Of a stretch of DNA of 64,000 bases, positions 54,822 to 59,528 are shown piece after piece. Origin of the DNA: Uloborus plumipes (Eukaryota > Arthropoda > Arachnida > Araneae > Uloboridae); NCBI GenBank assembly GCA_038373865.1, contig JAXGGA010004418.1:24685-88684 (forward strand). Direction: 5' to 3'. Within the stretch, counting starts at the first letter, position 1. Each line of letters begins with the position of its first letter. The notes under the pieces were generated by a model. That model was not told the DNA's origin, made no database searches, and saw only the letters and a list, made by a program, of their open reading frames with translations. Made by a program: the position numbers and the translations under genes.

Positions 54822-57183
54822 ACACGGGAGAGTACAGAAGTAAAGTATGACAGGAAAAAATGCAAAAATAGCGGCAGAGTAACGAAATAGTTCATCCTTG
54901 AAGACAAATTTCTAATTTAAACATTGGTTTGTTCGTACTTTCCTTCAATGTCAAGTAATCCCTTGAAAAATATAAGAAAAGAAGGTTAAGTACTACTTTA
55001 TAAGAAAACAATTTTAGAGTGAGAATTTTTCGATGCAAAAGAAAAATCTAGCAGCAAAAAGTACAAAAAAAGTGAAAATACTTGAAAAAGCAGGGCACCG
55101 TTTTCCTCTAACAAAGGCGTTATTAAATATTAGACGTATCTATTGCTATGAAAGCCACACCTTAGAACTTAAGCGCTTCTAACTTAAAAAACGCTCGCAG
55201 TTTTCCCTCTTGAACTACTACCAAAGTTACACAATTCTTTGAATTAGTTTTGTTAAAGGTAATGCAGAACTCAATTTATGAATTAACAGCTAAAAAATAA
55301 AACACACACAACTTTTATTGCTGTTTCGATTAAAAAGCTAAATCAATAGCAAACACAAAACAAATTCAACTCTTTGATTTATTTATAGATGGCAGCACTA
55401 TTCAAAAGAGAACAATCTATTAAAAAGAGCGACAATTTTTTGTTTTCTCGCAACACGTAAAGAGGGCAGCACTGATGTACGTAAGGGAATAATTGAATGT
55501 GAAACGCATCGGAATGATAGATAGTAAAAGGAAAAAGATAATTGGTTTAAATTAAAATAGATTCAGTTTTGCGCGAAGCATAACGAAAATTTGAAAAAAA
55601 AAAAAAAACTGAGATTTAATTTGAGAAATAAACTACAACTATTAAAGACAGATTTTCTTAATTTCTGAATGCGTTCGGCAGGTTTCTTGTTTGTTGACTC
55701 AGAGCACACTGCTCTTTGCATCTCAAGGTTGCACGAATTTCTCTGCAGATAAAATCTAAGTTACTGATTGCAAGCCTCAAGTTGAGCCCGTGCAAAAAAA
55801 AAAAAATAAATAAAAATAAAAACTAGAAACTTTTTTTTTTTTGGAGGGAAAGAAAGAGAAAGAAAGTTAAAATCGGCTCCGAAAATTCCTATTTTCAACT
55901 AAATTGTAAGAAGAGCAAATAGAAAATTTTCAGTGAATAAATGCAATGCAACTGAAGTTTTGGGGTGGAATTCAATTTCCGAAGAGTGCATTTTGTGAGT
56001 ACGTCTAACTTTCTCATGCTCCTTACTTCATAACAAAGACATAATTTTAAGATTTCTTTCACCGCTATCGGCAAAAAACAACCAAACAGTTCCAATTATT
56101 TTAGCTGTTTTTCGAAAAATTAAAGATCTGGAAAAAAATGGGCGCCATCTGTTGAGGGGAATGTGAAACTTTTTGTTCGACGAGAAACCTCCTTAAGTTT
56201 TTCTTCGTGAGTTTAACCTGTTAACCGGGAAATTAGCTATTGCTCAACTTGTTTCACAATGGGGACTTTTTTTTCGCAGCGATAAGTAATATCACACCTC
56301 AAATAATAAAAGAATATCGTTTTTAACTTATGATTTTTATTTATTTTGACAAAATATTTTATATTTTTAGCCATATTTTGTAGAAAATAAAAAGTACTTA
56401 AGTTATAAATTTATTACTAATAAAAATATATAAAACACTGAAATTCACAATAAGAATATTCAAATCAGAAAGTTATCACTAACATGTAAGATACTGAAAT
56501 GCAGACTAAAATGAATCCAAATTGTGGCAGCTCGAAGTATAGATCATGCAGCGCCCGTTTTCCCGTTAATAGCGCTCAAGTTACAGATTACAAGAACATG
56601 AAAATTCATGACGCATCGACAATATGATGGCATATATATAACCACTCTAAGATTTAATAGATAAGAACGTAGAACGTGATGCGTTCAATATATTAAGATT
56701 AATTTCCATGACGAAAAATTTCGTCATGCCCATTGCTGTAGGCTTTTATGTATGACGAAATATTTCGTCATTTCCCAGTTAACTTAACAGGTTAAAAAAA
56801 AAGTAAAAAACGAGACGAAAATTAGACGCACGGGAAATTGGGAGATCGTTGTTTTTCACACAATTAATCACTTATCAACAAACGAAGTAGCTGGACCAAC
56901 ATCGATTTGAAGCATTTATTTTATCCCACATTTTATTACGATTGGTTTTAAAGTCGCACGGAGTGTGTTCGAGGGTTAATGGGCGATTTAATAATTCCGT
57001 TGCATCGCGAGCAGAGGGTTTATGTTTAATAATTTGGAAAAGGAAACAACTGACCTGGACGGCGACCTCCTCGATCCCGTTGGCCTGGTTCTTGTCCTCC
57101 TTCTTGCTCTTCCTCCTCTTCACCTTCTTCTCCTTGGGGGGCGGGGCCGTGATGTCGGCCTTCTTGCTCGCCTTGATGCCCAT
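11177..57183 (-). CDS. membrane-anchored, repeat-rich CBM48 (glycogen-binding) protein, five coding exons
   Basis: Joining 57183-57055, 19619-18342, 16342-16200, 12737-12644 and 11236-11177 gives one 567-residue frame with GT-AG introns and matching phases (0, 0, 2, 0). Residues 1-8 (MGIKASKK) fit the N-myristoylation motif. Residues 18-31 form a Lys/Arg patch (KKVKRRKSKK core). Residues 157-429 are about 29 acidic, proline-rich nonapeptides. Residues 486-567 form a CBM48/AMPK1-type domain: SGDFNEW, MKFLVDGNWTVDD and QVNVLTVQAE align with AMPK beta. The tryptophans and lysine that contact glycogen in AMPK beta are kept, but the beta C-terminal alpha/gamma-binding domain is missing, so this is not an AMPK subunit. 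Inferred role: a cytosolic, membrane-tethered glycogen binder. The orthologue name is unknown to me. Confidence 0.85.
12644..12737 (-). CDS. CBM48 gene, coding exon 4
   Basis: The acceptor is TTTTTTTTTTCAG and the donor CAG/GTAACT. The exon completes a glutamine codon begun in exon 3, then reads DGIFSTKLKLSKGTHHMKFL and VDGNWTVDDSQ. This is the core of the CBM48 fold. The lysine of MKFLVDG and the tryptophan of GNWTVD correspond to the glycogen-contacting Lys and second Trp of AMPK beta (YKFFVDGQW). Its 94-nt length preserves the frame exactly. Confidence 0.9.
12789..13083. mobile_element. MITE with 11-bp target duplication (Mutator-like?) in intron 4 boundary region
   Basis: This lies just upstream of exon 4 in the intron between exons 3 and 4. 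The ends GCCCCTATATAGAC and GTCTATATAGAGGC are inverted. Inversion continues into the AAGATTAAGTTTC.(C/T)CACTTTGGATCC blocks on both sides. The flanks carry identical AGTGTAAGGTA (12778-12788 and 13084-13094). Duplications of 9-11 bp are typical of Mutator-like elements. No coding frame is present. Confidence 0.7.
14400..15660. repeat. TTGGCGA-rich dispersed repeat in intron 3
   Basis: Clusters of TTGGCGA and its complement TCGCCAA occur at both ends (14410-14490 and 15570-15655), with scattered copies between. One example is CTTGGCGACATATCGCCAAG near the right end. The inverted clusters suggest the two ends of one element about 1.25 kb long. Its middle is AT-rich and non-coding. The same TTGGCGATATTTTTT motif is seen at 7580-7640 and 51130. 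The family is unknown to me. Confidence 0.5.
15680..16090. repeat. dispersed repeat with hairpin end CTTCCTTT..AAAGGAAG
   Basis: Landmarks are a GGGGTAAAACACCCCC block, TTTTTGAGTTATGCGACCCACA leading into a CATACATACG microsatellite, AACTCGGGGGTGG, and a terminal hairpin TACTTCCTTTACTACGTAAAAGGAAGTA (16060-16088). A related TACTTCCTTTTACGTGTAAA copy sits near 15330. It looks like the 3' part of a dispersed element. No coding frame survives. Confidence 0.45.
16200..16342 (-). CDS. CBM48 gene, coding exon 3
   Basis: The donor is GCA/GTAAGT. The exon encodes QQPDVIMNGQENG, then VPTLIAWKNGGEQVAVSGDF and NEWEDNCMLNK. IAWKNGG..V.VSGDFNEW is the start of an AMPK1-type CBM48, with the first glycogen-stacking Trp in FNEW. 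The acceptor reads TTTTAGCAGCAG, so three in-frame AG choices exist and isoforms lacking one or both N-terminal glutamines are possible. The exon ends two bases into a codon and pairs correctly with exon 4. Confidence 0.9.
16860..17280. repeat. dispersed repeat with internal duplication
   Basis: The segment TGCCGTATTGTAATATTTATTAGAGAAAG (about 17036-17065) is repeated imperfectly as CTGCATTGTAATATTTATTACAGAAAG (about 17101-17128). A 123-codon minus-strand frame across it has no recognisable domain and depends on this duplication, so I treat the region as a repeat rather than a gene. Confidence 0.4.
17495..17662. mobile_element. pogo/Tigger-like MITE
   Basis: The left end CAGCTGAGACTCGATAATTCGAAGCC and the inverted right end CAGTCGACTCTCGACAACGCGAAGG match over most positions. 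The left flank is TA and the right flank CA (a decayed TA). The interior repeats AACTCGAA. CAGT-type ends carrying CTCGATAATTCGAA are characteristic of Tigger-like elements. Intron 2 location. Confidence 0.7.
17778..18250. mobile_element. piggyBac-like MITE in intron 2
   Basis: It is flanked by TTAA at 17774-17777 and 18251-18254. The ends are CCCTTTAACGGGC and the inverse of CCGCCTTAAAAAGGG. It is 473 bp and non-coding, with a subterminal CACCGC/GTGGTGG hairpin near the right end. Confidence 0.75.
18342..19619 (-). CDS. CBM48 gene, coding exon 2 (disordered repeat region)
   Basis: The acceptor is TTATATTTTCAG and the donor GAA/GTAAGT. It is one 426-codon exon in phase 0. It begins EKKEETALANEVKPPEENGE, continues with a Ser/Ala/Glu-rich stretch holding the only cysteine of the exon (EQCSK), then the nonapeptide array, and ends with an Asn-Gly-rich linker (HTNGTNGTNG) before the CBM exons. 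There are no aromatic residues and no hydrophobic core, so it is almost certainly disordered. Composition resembles PEVK or neurofilament-type sequences, but that reflects bias rather than homology. Antisense frames over this exon stay open only because of the 27-bp periodicity. Confidence 0.88.
18462..19280 (-). repeat. coding minisatellite, about 29 copies of a 27-bp unit
   Basis: The consensus peptide is VETPVEEAK. About 29 units cover 273 residues. Units nearer the N-terminus vary more (VETPVEAPK, AETPVEEQK, an 18-residue unit containing EPSPAESTPEQPK). The C-terminal third is nearly uniform. One unit is 8 residues (VETPVEAK) and one is 10 (VEAAPVEEAK). All length changes are multiples of three, so the frame has been kept under selection while copy number changed. 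Confidence 0.9.
20770..21176. mobile_element. MITE built of CATCGG/CCGATG motifs
   Basis: The left end CCCCTAGCAGCATCATCTCATCGG pairs with the inverted right end CCCAAGTAGCATCAACTCATCGG. The interior is dense with CCGATGA and TCATCGG and contains two adjacent copies of TTCATCGGGAAAGTTGATCGGAAxGATATCG (about 20949 and 21011). Short open frames on both strands arise from this motif and are not genes. I could not define a target duplication. Confidence 0.65.
21811..21837 (+). repeat. poly-A tract
   Basis: A run of 27 A. No retroelement body could be identified upstream. Confidence 0.9.
21925..22035. mobile_element. hAT-like terminal fragment with GATATTTCAAAACAT palindromes
   Basis: Alternating ATGTTTTGAAATATC and its complement lead into CATCGATGTCGCACCCCTA, which resembles the inverse of a TAGGGGTGCGACATCG hAT terminus. 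No matching left terminus was found, so this is a truncated copy. Confidence 0.4.
23252..23397. mobile_element. short MITE with AATACTGTC..GCTTAAG ends
   Basis: The left AATACTGTCTGACCCGCTTAAG pairs with the inverted right AATACTATCGACGCCGCTTAAA. It is about 146 bp and non-coding. A fragment of the same family (CGTTACCCGATTAAGCAGAG then GACGACAGTATT) lies at about 51670-51720. Ends of this kind are like pogo-type elements. Confidence 0.6.
24040..24310. promoter_or_regulatory. GC/CpG-rich island, candidate promoter or enhancer in intron 1
   Basis: This is the most GC-rich non-coding stretch of the intron. It holds CACACGTCACGTGG (an E-box with a CRE-like half site), GACCAATGGG (a CCAAT box), repeated CGCGCG, and AATAAATAG shortly downstream on the plus strand, which could act as a weak TATA. 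A 69-codon minus-strand frame overlaps it. Whether it drives transcription, and in which direction, cannot be told from sequence. Confidence 0.4.
25600..27240. repeat. degenerate repeats in inverted and direct copies
   Basis: TTTCACTGCCTGCGCAGTATTA.GGCAAGGTAAACAACC occurs at about 26620-26660 and again at about 27188-27225. Degenerate ATTTTACATTTTA motifs at 25720-25900 are inverted relative to TTAAAATGTAAAAT motifs at 26420 and 26910. The region also has a poly-C run (about 26672-26690). No gene is visible. Confidence 0.5.
27057..27092. repeat. poly-T tract of 36 bp
   Basis: An uninterrupted run of 36 T, read as poly-lysine in some translated frames. No retroelement body is evident on its minus-strand side. 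Confidence 0.9.
28047..28553. mobile_element. hAT MITE (CAGGGGTGCCCA family)
   Basis: The ends are CAGGGGTGCCCAC and GGGGCACCCCTG, with perfect 8-bp flanks taaccaag (28039-28046 and 28554-28561). Subterminal ATGGCGCA blocks and poly-G runs lie at each end. The middle is A/T-only simple sequence. A second copy of the family in opposite orientation is at 48129-49202. Confidence 0.9.
28660..28950. other. GC-richer non-repetitive island in intron 1
   Basis: This is balanced-composition sequence standing out from AT-rich surroundings, with motifs such as GAATGAGTCAGC (AP-1-like) and AAACAAGGAA. There are no transposon ends and no convincing frame. It could be a conserved regulatory element, or an untranslated exon. 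Confidence 0.3.
29740..29795 (+). promoter_or_regulatory. candidate TATA-box core promoter (plus strand)
   Basis: GGGTATAAATAGCGCGGGG contains a consensus TATA box (TATAAATA at 29752-29759) with a GC-rich flank. A CCATTTT initiator-like match lies about 30 bp downstream. The following 150 bp are GC-richer than average. No gene could be attached to it with confidence. Confidence 0.35.
30880..31210. other. GC-richer non-repetitive island in intron 1
   Basis: The composition is balanced and unlike the AT-rich flanks, including CACCCTCGGCTGCTGG and CTGCTCGAGTCGCGGTC. There is no long frame and no transposon terminus. A regulatory or non-coding transcribed element is possible. Confidence 0.25.
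31270..32100. repeat. imperfect tandem duplication of about 500 bp
   Basis: CACTGAAATTAAATTTCACTAACCACTTCCTGT (about 31290) recurs as CACTGAAATTAAATTTGGCTTATCACTTCCTGT (about 31790). Both copies run through CTCTTTG.ATCCACGA and end in TATGTTTAAACTATCAAA (about 31500 and 32030). No coding frame is shared. Confidence 0.6.
33456..33703. mobile_element. nested palindromic MITE in the left arm
   Basis: The perfect 36-bp inverted ends start GGATGGCATTATGCAAAAAG and continue GAGTTAACCCACAAAA. It interrupts the left arm of the foldback element at ATAACTGG. Part of the arm sequence seen in the right arm is missing here, so insertion came with a deletion or replacement. Confidence 0.75.
34301..34558 (+). 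CDS. candidate exon or ORF for a small secreted protein
   Basis: An 85-codon frame starts in a strong context (CACGATGG), five bases after the acceptor-like TTCATTTTTTAG (AG at 34294-34295). Residues 1-29 look like a signal peptide: a short polar start, then the hydrophobic FTSLFCVIIAFC. After it come basic residues (SRRETFRRKH) and four cysteines spread over the mature part. A possible donor CA/GTAAAA at 34539 would cut the frame after the HVLFVYH segment. I do not recognise a family. It lies in the unique core of the foldback transposon, so it may be captured host DNA or a chance frame. Confidence 0.3.
   Translation: MVHMLLYWRAIFTSLFCVIIAFCDIGIPNAWTSRRETFRRKHAVLCLLTSKARNSQECEQIVNECSFSKKPRHVLFVYHSKMANS
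36694..37462. mobile_element. hAT MITE with TAGCGCGCTAC/GTAGCTAC motifs
   Basis: The ends are CAGTGGCCGGAA and the inverse of TTCCAACCACTA. Flanking octamers catcagag (36686-36693) and caccagag (37463-37470) differ at one base. Subterminal sequence is made of short AGTAGC/GCTACT palindromes on both sides. It is 769 bp and non-coding. Confidence 0.75.
38026..38440. mobile_element. hAT-like MITE with internal duplication
   Basis: The ends CAACGCCTCCTAAATACTAAATGCCT and the inverse of AGGCATTTAGTACCTAGGAGGCGTTG are flanked by perfect 8-bp gtctttgg (38018-38025 and 38441-38448). Inside, the block CTTGGTTCACGATACACTGCC..TACCGGAGTTCTTCGAGAAA is present twice (38090s and 38240s). Confidence 0.85.
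39093..39188 (+). CDS. candidate first coding exon of an unidentified plus-strand gene
   Basis: The ATG lies in a near-ideal context (CAAGATGG). It opens 32 GC-rich codons (MARIPPKTRAGPKVSSRDLL, then AVRRKKHLAGWK) and meets a strong donor, AAG/GTAAGG, in phase 0. Frame, context, donor and local composition together are better than chance, but the peptide matches no family I know and no downstream exon was found. It would be transcribed antisense to the CBM48 gene within its first intron, and could continue beyond the window. Confidence 0.3.
39879..41184. mobile_element. DNA transposon with 4-bp target duplication and long inverted ends
   Basis: The ends GAGTCATTCCACGTC and the inverse of ATATGGAATGACTC lie between tcct direct repeats (39875-39878 and 41185-41188). 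The inverted homology extends about 200 bp, including AAATTTTTAGCTTCCAAGAT and AAAATGGCGGAT-type blocks. Between the ends is a direct duplication of about 350 bp: AAAATTTTATCACA.TGG starts near 40110 and near 40630, and both copies include CGAAAAAACGCGGTGGGCAA. No transposase is visible. Elements of the Sola and Chapaev superfamilies make 4-bp duplications, but assignment is open. Confidence 0.75.
42327..42517. mobile_element. small MITE with ACACT..AAAAA ends
   Basis: The left ACACTCAAAAAAATAAACTTG resembles the inverted right ACACTGCAAAAATATGAATG. The middle contains the palindrome TTCATTACTGTAAAAAATACAGTAATGAA. It is about 190 bp. The target duplication is unclear, so confidence is modest. 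Confidence 0.45.
43020..43533. mobile_element. piggyBac-like MITE
   Basis: The flanks are TTAA at 43016-43019 and 43534-43537. The ends are CCCATTAATGCCTAGCGTCCC and the inverse of GGCGTTAATGGGG. A GTCCCTTTTTAGGGAC hairpin is subterminal. It is 514 bp and non-coding. Confidence 0.8.
44170..45227. mobile_element. piggyBac-like MITE with an internal insertion between direct repeats
   Basis: The flanks are TTAA at 44166-44169 and 45228-45231. The ends are CCCATTTATGCCCAG and the inverse of TTGGGCATAAATGGG. Inside, a segment of about 165 bp (with GATCAGAGATGCCTTCTGTA) occurs at about 44390-44556 and again at about 44936-45105. The copies enclose about 380 bp starting TATATATATAAAGATGACGG and ending CTGAAACACTAGG. 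That insert belongs to a dispersed family also seen at about 9318. Confidence 0.8.
45424..45879. mobile_element. hAT MITE (CAGTGGCGTATCCAGG)
   Basis: The terminal inverted repeats are CAGTGGCGTATCCAGG and CCTGGATACGCCACTG, with perfect octamer flanks ccctaacc (45416-45423 and 45880-45887). It is 456 bp. Subterminal TGCACCCCCCA blocks lie on both sides. Short frames inside it are not genes. Confidence 0.9.
47640..47890 (-). promoter_or_regulatory. GC-richer island, candidate promoter/first-exon region
   Basis: Balanced, CpG-containing sequence (AATTAGCGCGCGGCC, GTCGCTGCTGCCAG on the minus strand) stands out in the AT-rich intron, and no transposon ends are visible. It surrounds the candidate exon at 47660-47719. 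No TATA box is evident. Confidence 0.3.
47660..47719 (-). CDS. candidate alternative first coding exon (MCGDYLYRLLRRRYRRGSTK)
   Basis: The minus-strand ATG at 47719 opens 20 codons ending at AAG/GTTAGA, a usable but weak donor in phase 0. Phase 0 is exactly what exon 2 of the CBM48 gene accepts. Cys2 plus a cluster of arginines could act as a palmitoyl-and-basic membrane anchor in place of the myristoyl exon. The frame is open upstream for about 26 more codons without ATG, so it could instead be an internal exon (acceptor GCTGCTGCCAG) of another gene. This rests on sequence pattern alone. Confidence 0.22.
48129..49202. mobile_element. hAT MITE of the CAGGGGTGCCCA family, opposite orientation
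   Basis: The ends are CAGGGGTGCCCATC and GGGCACCCCTG. Flanks ccagggac (48121-48128) and acagggac (49203-49210) differ at one base. Its left end corresponds to the right end of the copy at 28047-28553. It is split by an element with 4-bp duplication (48457-49079). Confidence 0.88.
48457..49079. mobile_element. nested element, GGGTCATTCCAT ends, 4-bp target duplication
   Basis: The ends are GGGTCATTCCATG and the inverse of ATGGAATGACCC, flanked by taaa on both sides (48453-48456 and 49080-49083). The uninterrupted target, CAGTAAATAATTT, can be read in the sister hAT copy at about 28160. The motif ATGTTACGTTAGTCAC recurs inside (48660s, 48870s and the right end). No coding frame is present. Its termini resemble those of the 39879 element. 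Confidence 0.85.
49718..50440. mobile_element. hAT MITE (TAGGGATGCACCGAT)
   Basis: The ends TAGGGATGCACCGAT and ATCGGTGCATCCCTA lie between perfect octamers gtcggatg (49710-49717 and 50441-50448). The subterminal regions are made of GATTAATCGG repeats in both orientations. It is 723 bp and non-coding. Confidence 0.92.
50620..51040 (+). repeat. tandem array, about three copies of the 146-bp family
   Basis: This is the same unit as 6913-7480: TTCAAATC(A/C)AAAA, GGGAATGAGG..CCGAGATCTTCCGAAC, AAAAGTTATT. Copies are more diverged than in the first array and end in GGGAGGGGGGCA. Downstream (51120s) lies GGACTTGGCGATATTTTT, the same neighbour as at 7590, so the array and that motif belong to one larger repeat. 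Confidence 0.7.
51660..51720. mobile_element. fragment of the AATACTGTC MITE family
   Basis: CGTTACCCGATTAAGCAGAG followed by GACGACAGTATT is the inverse of the left end of the MITE at 23252-23397. No matching other end was found. Confidence 0.45.
51730..56200. other. intron 1 sequence without recognised genes
   Basis: AT-rich intronic DNA. A fragment starting GACCCGTGCGGAATTCCGC (about 52562) matches the style of the ACCCGGCGTTGC-type dispersed repeats, as at 8290. Poly-T tracts lie at 53408-53434 and 54789-54816. I saw no splice-bounded coding frame or RNA gene. Confidence 0.5.
56217..56791. mobile_element. piggyBac-like MITE next to exon 1
   Basis: The flanks are TTAA at 56213-56216 and 56792-56795. 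The ends are CCTGTTAACCGGGAAAT and the inverse of ATTTCCCAGTTAACTTAACAGG. Two subterminal palindromes, CATGACGAAAAATTTCGTCATG and ATGACGAAATATTTCGTCAT, lie near the right end. It is 575 bp and non-coding, and ends about 260 bp from coding exon 1 on its intron side. Confidence 0.75.
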
Positions 57184-57208
57184 GCTCTACCACGAGGCGG
57201 CTTCCTTC
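57055..57208 (-). CDS. CBM48 gene, exon 1 (start codon, myristoylation signal, basic patch)
   Basis: The start is the ATG at 57183, in the strong context AGCATGG with an in-frame TAG two codons upstream. It codes 43 residues: MGIKASKKADITAPPPKEKK, then VKRRKSKKEDKNQANG and IEEVAVQ, ending at CAG/GTCAGT in phase 0. Gly2 with Ser6 fits N-myristoyltransferase substrates, and the following basic cluster is like the myristate-plus-basic anchor of MARCKS. Upstream, CTCTCTGCTTGCAG/GAAGG is a good acceptor, so 57184-57208 is 5'UTR and at least one untranslated exon lies further right. Confidence 0.88.
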
Positions 57209-57476
57209 CTGCAAGCAGAGAGAGAGAGACTTAAATACATGCATACATGTCAGACACACACAAACGATTACCCACGGAATTGGGTGGCACGGGTTTCGCT
57301 GATAACGAAAATAGCGGATAATCCGAAAATAGCACGATATAACGGGTAAAGAAGACAAAAAATGTATTTTGTTTAAACATAATTGCATTACATTTGACGA
57401 TAGGTACAGCATAAAAAAATATTTGTATTTGAGGTTCTCAAGCATATAAAATCTGTAAAGAAGTGGTACTTACGAT

Positions 57477-58193
57477 CAGGGCTGCGGAGTCGGAGGGATT
57501 TTGGACCAAAGGAGTCGGAGTCGCTGAAAAACATGCAGACTCCGACCACTCCCGATTTAGATGAAATTTTGTGTAGGTGAAAACATATCTTTGAAACTAA
57601 CACATACAAATTTTCAGCTTCCAATATCCAAATCCTAAGCATCTAGGATCATTAAAAAGGCTTCAAAATGGCGGGTCTGCTTTGTAAAACGAAATTCTGT
57701 TTGGGCTTATGCAAGTGAATAAAAAATATTTGCGGCAAAAATGCAATGTGTTAAAATAAAGTTTGGCCATTTAACAAGAAAAGGGTTCGTTTGTACGGAG
57801 TCAAATGATAAGAGCGGCACTTGTCTTTCGATCAGGAGAAACTGGACTTTTTAGGAGGTCGTACTGACCTCCGAGAACTGAGGTAAATGTGATGAAATGA
57901 CCTACGAGAATTCGAGAAAATTGAACTTTTTGAGAGGTCACAATGACCTCCCATGACTTCCAACTGGGATACCCCTGCTTGCTACCCACCCCCCTAAATT
58001 GAGTCCCGGCTACGACCATGAATAAAAATGAAACTGTTAAAAATGGACTTAATATTTCAACCTTTGTTTAGGGTTTTTCCCTCTTCACATTTGGGGAAAA
58101 AATAAATAATAAAAAAAAAAAAAAGCAGGAGTCGGGAGTCTGAAGTTTTAAAATGTCGAAGTCGATCATTTTTCCTCCGACTCCGCAGCCCTG
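57477..58193. mobile_element. hAT MITE (CAGGGCTGCGGAGTCGGAG)
   Basis: The ends CAGGGCTGCGGAGTCGGAG and the inverse of CTCCGACTCCGCAGCCCTG are flanked by perfect octamers cttacgat (57469-57476 and 58194-58201). It is 717 bp. GGAGTCGGAGTC repeats are subterminal. The middle carries an AAATTTTCAGCTTCCAATAT..AAAATGGCGG block like that in the 39879 element. It lies just upstream of exon 1. A fragment starting CAGGGCTGGGCAG near 33123 may be related. Confidence 0.93.
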
Positions 58194-58519
58194 CTTACGA
58201 TAACGCACAGGTTAAATTATTTATTGGATGAAAACACCGCTCTTTTAGGTAAGAAATGTTAAGAAAAAACAAAATGGGGGGAGGGGGGGACCTGGGACAA
58301 ATGAATTTTAGACTTTTTTTTTTTTAAGAAAAATCTTTGCTCTACGAGAATAAAGTTGACGTAGAATTTTTTTTCCCCGAGATCCTCACGGATAAGCGAG
58401 AGTTCACTATTATGATAAAGGTCTGTTGGAAATTTTTTTGTATGATTATTTTTTTTCTTTTGCTTTCATTTATTTACTTATTATCATTACTTTTTTTTTG
58501 GGGGGGGGGAGGGGGGAAA

Positions 58520-59280
58520 CAATGCATATGAATCAATCGCGCTGGCATGAGCTGACCGGGAATTTTTGTGAGCATTCGTGCATTTTCTCCACATCTATAT
58601 CTCTCGCAAAGTCAGTCGCGGGCAAACAGCGCTTGACTGAGGCCATGTGTAGTGCTCACGTCGATTTTCTTAATTTCAAGGAAAATGACGGAAACGACTG
58701 TGGCAGCTTTACCGCATCAAATTTTACCCGGAACTGAGTGATAGACAAGTGGAAACCATTCGGAAAAGGTGCGGAGAGGGAGGTCAAAAATGCTGGAAAA
58801 AAGTGTCACATCCTTTATGGACAACCCCCTACTAGAAAAAAAATCTGCCATAGACCAAGATTTTTACCCCCCCCCCCCAATCCAAAACATTCCTCTTACA
58901 ATACTTCTATCAAATACAAAGGGAAAATAAGATATCAGATGAAAGGGGAAAATTTCATTACTCAGAATATCACGAAATAGCTTCGTCACCGCGGCACATT
59001 CATGTACCGAAAGACATATTTGAAGAAACGGCCATTTGAGTGTGCTCGCACGCGACGGCATTTCGTGTTTATGGCGGCACTTAGAGAAGTTTTCTTATCG
59101 CCGGAATGACATTTACGATTTAGCAGGCGCTTTGAAAACAAGCACTAAAAGCGATCATTTTCCACCCGATAGAGAAGCCTGCACGCGTAGTCATATGCTT
59201 GGCCACGTTTTGAAGCATTTATTTAAGATGGTCTTCACCAGAAAATTCAATTTCAGTTTCAAAAATTCTTAATGCATCAC
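58520..59280. other. GC-richer, mostly non-repetitive upstream region
   Basis: Balanced-composition segments (58540-58740 and 58980-59230) flank a CATCCTTTATGGACAACCCCCT repeat end near 58810 (compare GGGGGCTGCCTATAAATTATG at about 22166). They could hold the untranslated first exon and promoter required by the acceptor at 57209. No TATA box or clear donor singles out a position. Confidence 0.3.
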
Positions 59281-59354
59281 AAAAAATGGACGGCATTTGG
59301 TTTAAAAATAAATAAATAAATAAAAAAGAGAGAGAAAGGAAAACAGGAGCACTA

Positions 59355-59528
59355 TACTAGAAATCAACTTAAGTTGACACTGAACGTCACTACGGGCGGA
59401 GCCAATGAGAGCTCACAAGCAGTTAGCGATCTCCTCTCATTCGCCAAGTAGGCTGTGATGTTTTATCTAGCTCGTTTTTCATAGGCTAACGTCACGATGT
59501 TTTTGTCAAGAAACCTTGCAGTGCAGTA
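59355..59528. mobile_element. degenerate relative of the 59994 MITE
   Basis: The internal CGTCACTACGGGCGGAGCCAAT and CTAGCTCGTTTTTCATAGGCTA blocks match the element at 59994, but the outer ends (TACTAGAAATCAAC and TGCAGTGCAGTA) do not. TA dinucleotides flank both ends. Confidence 0.55.

Noticed and set aside
57022..57349. Plus-strand and other-frame ORFs over exon 1
   Set aside because: They are shadows of the coding exon. The minus-strand frame has the start context, in-frame upstream stop, myristoylation motif and both splice sites.
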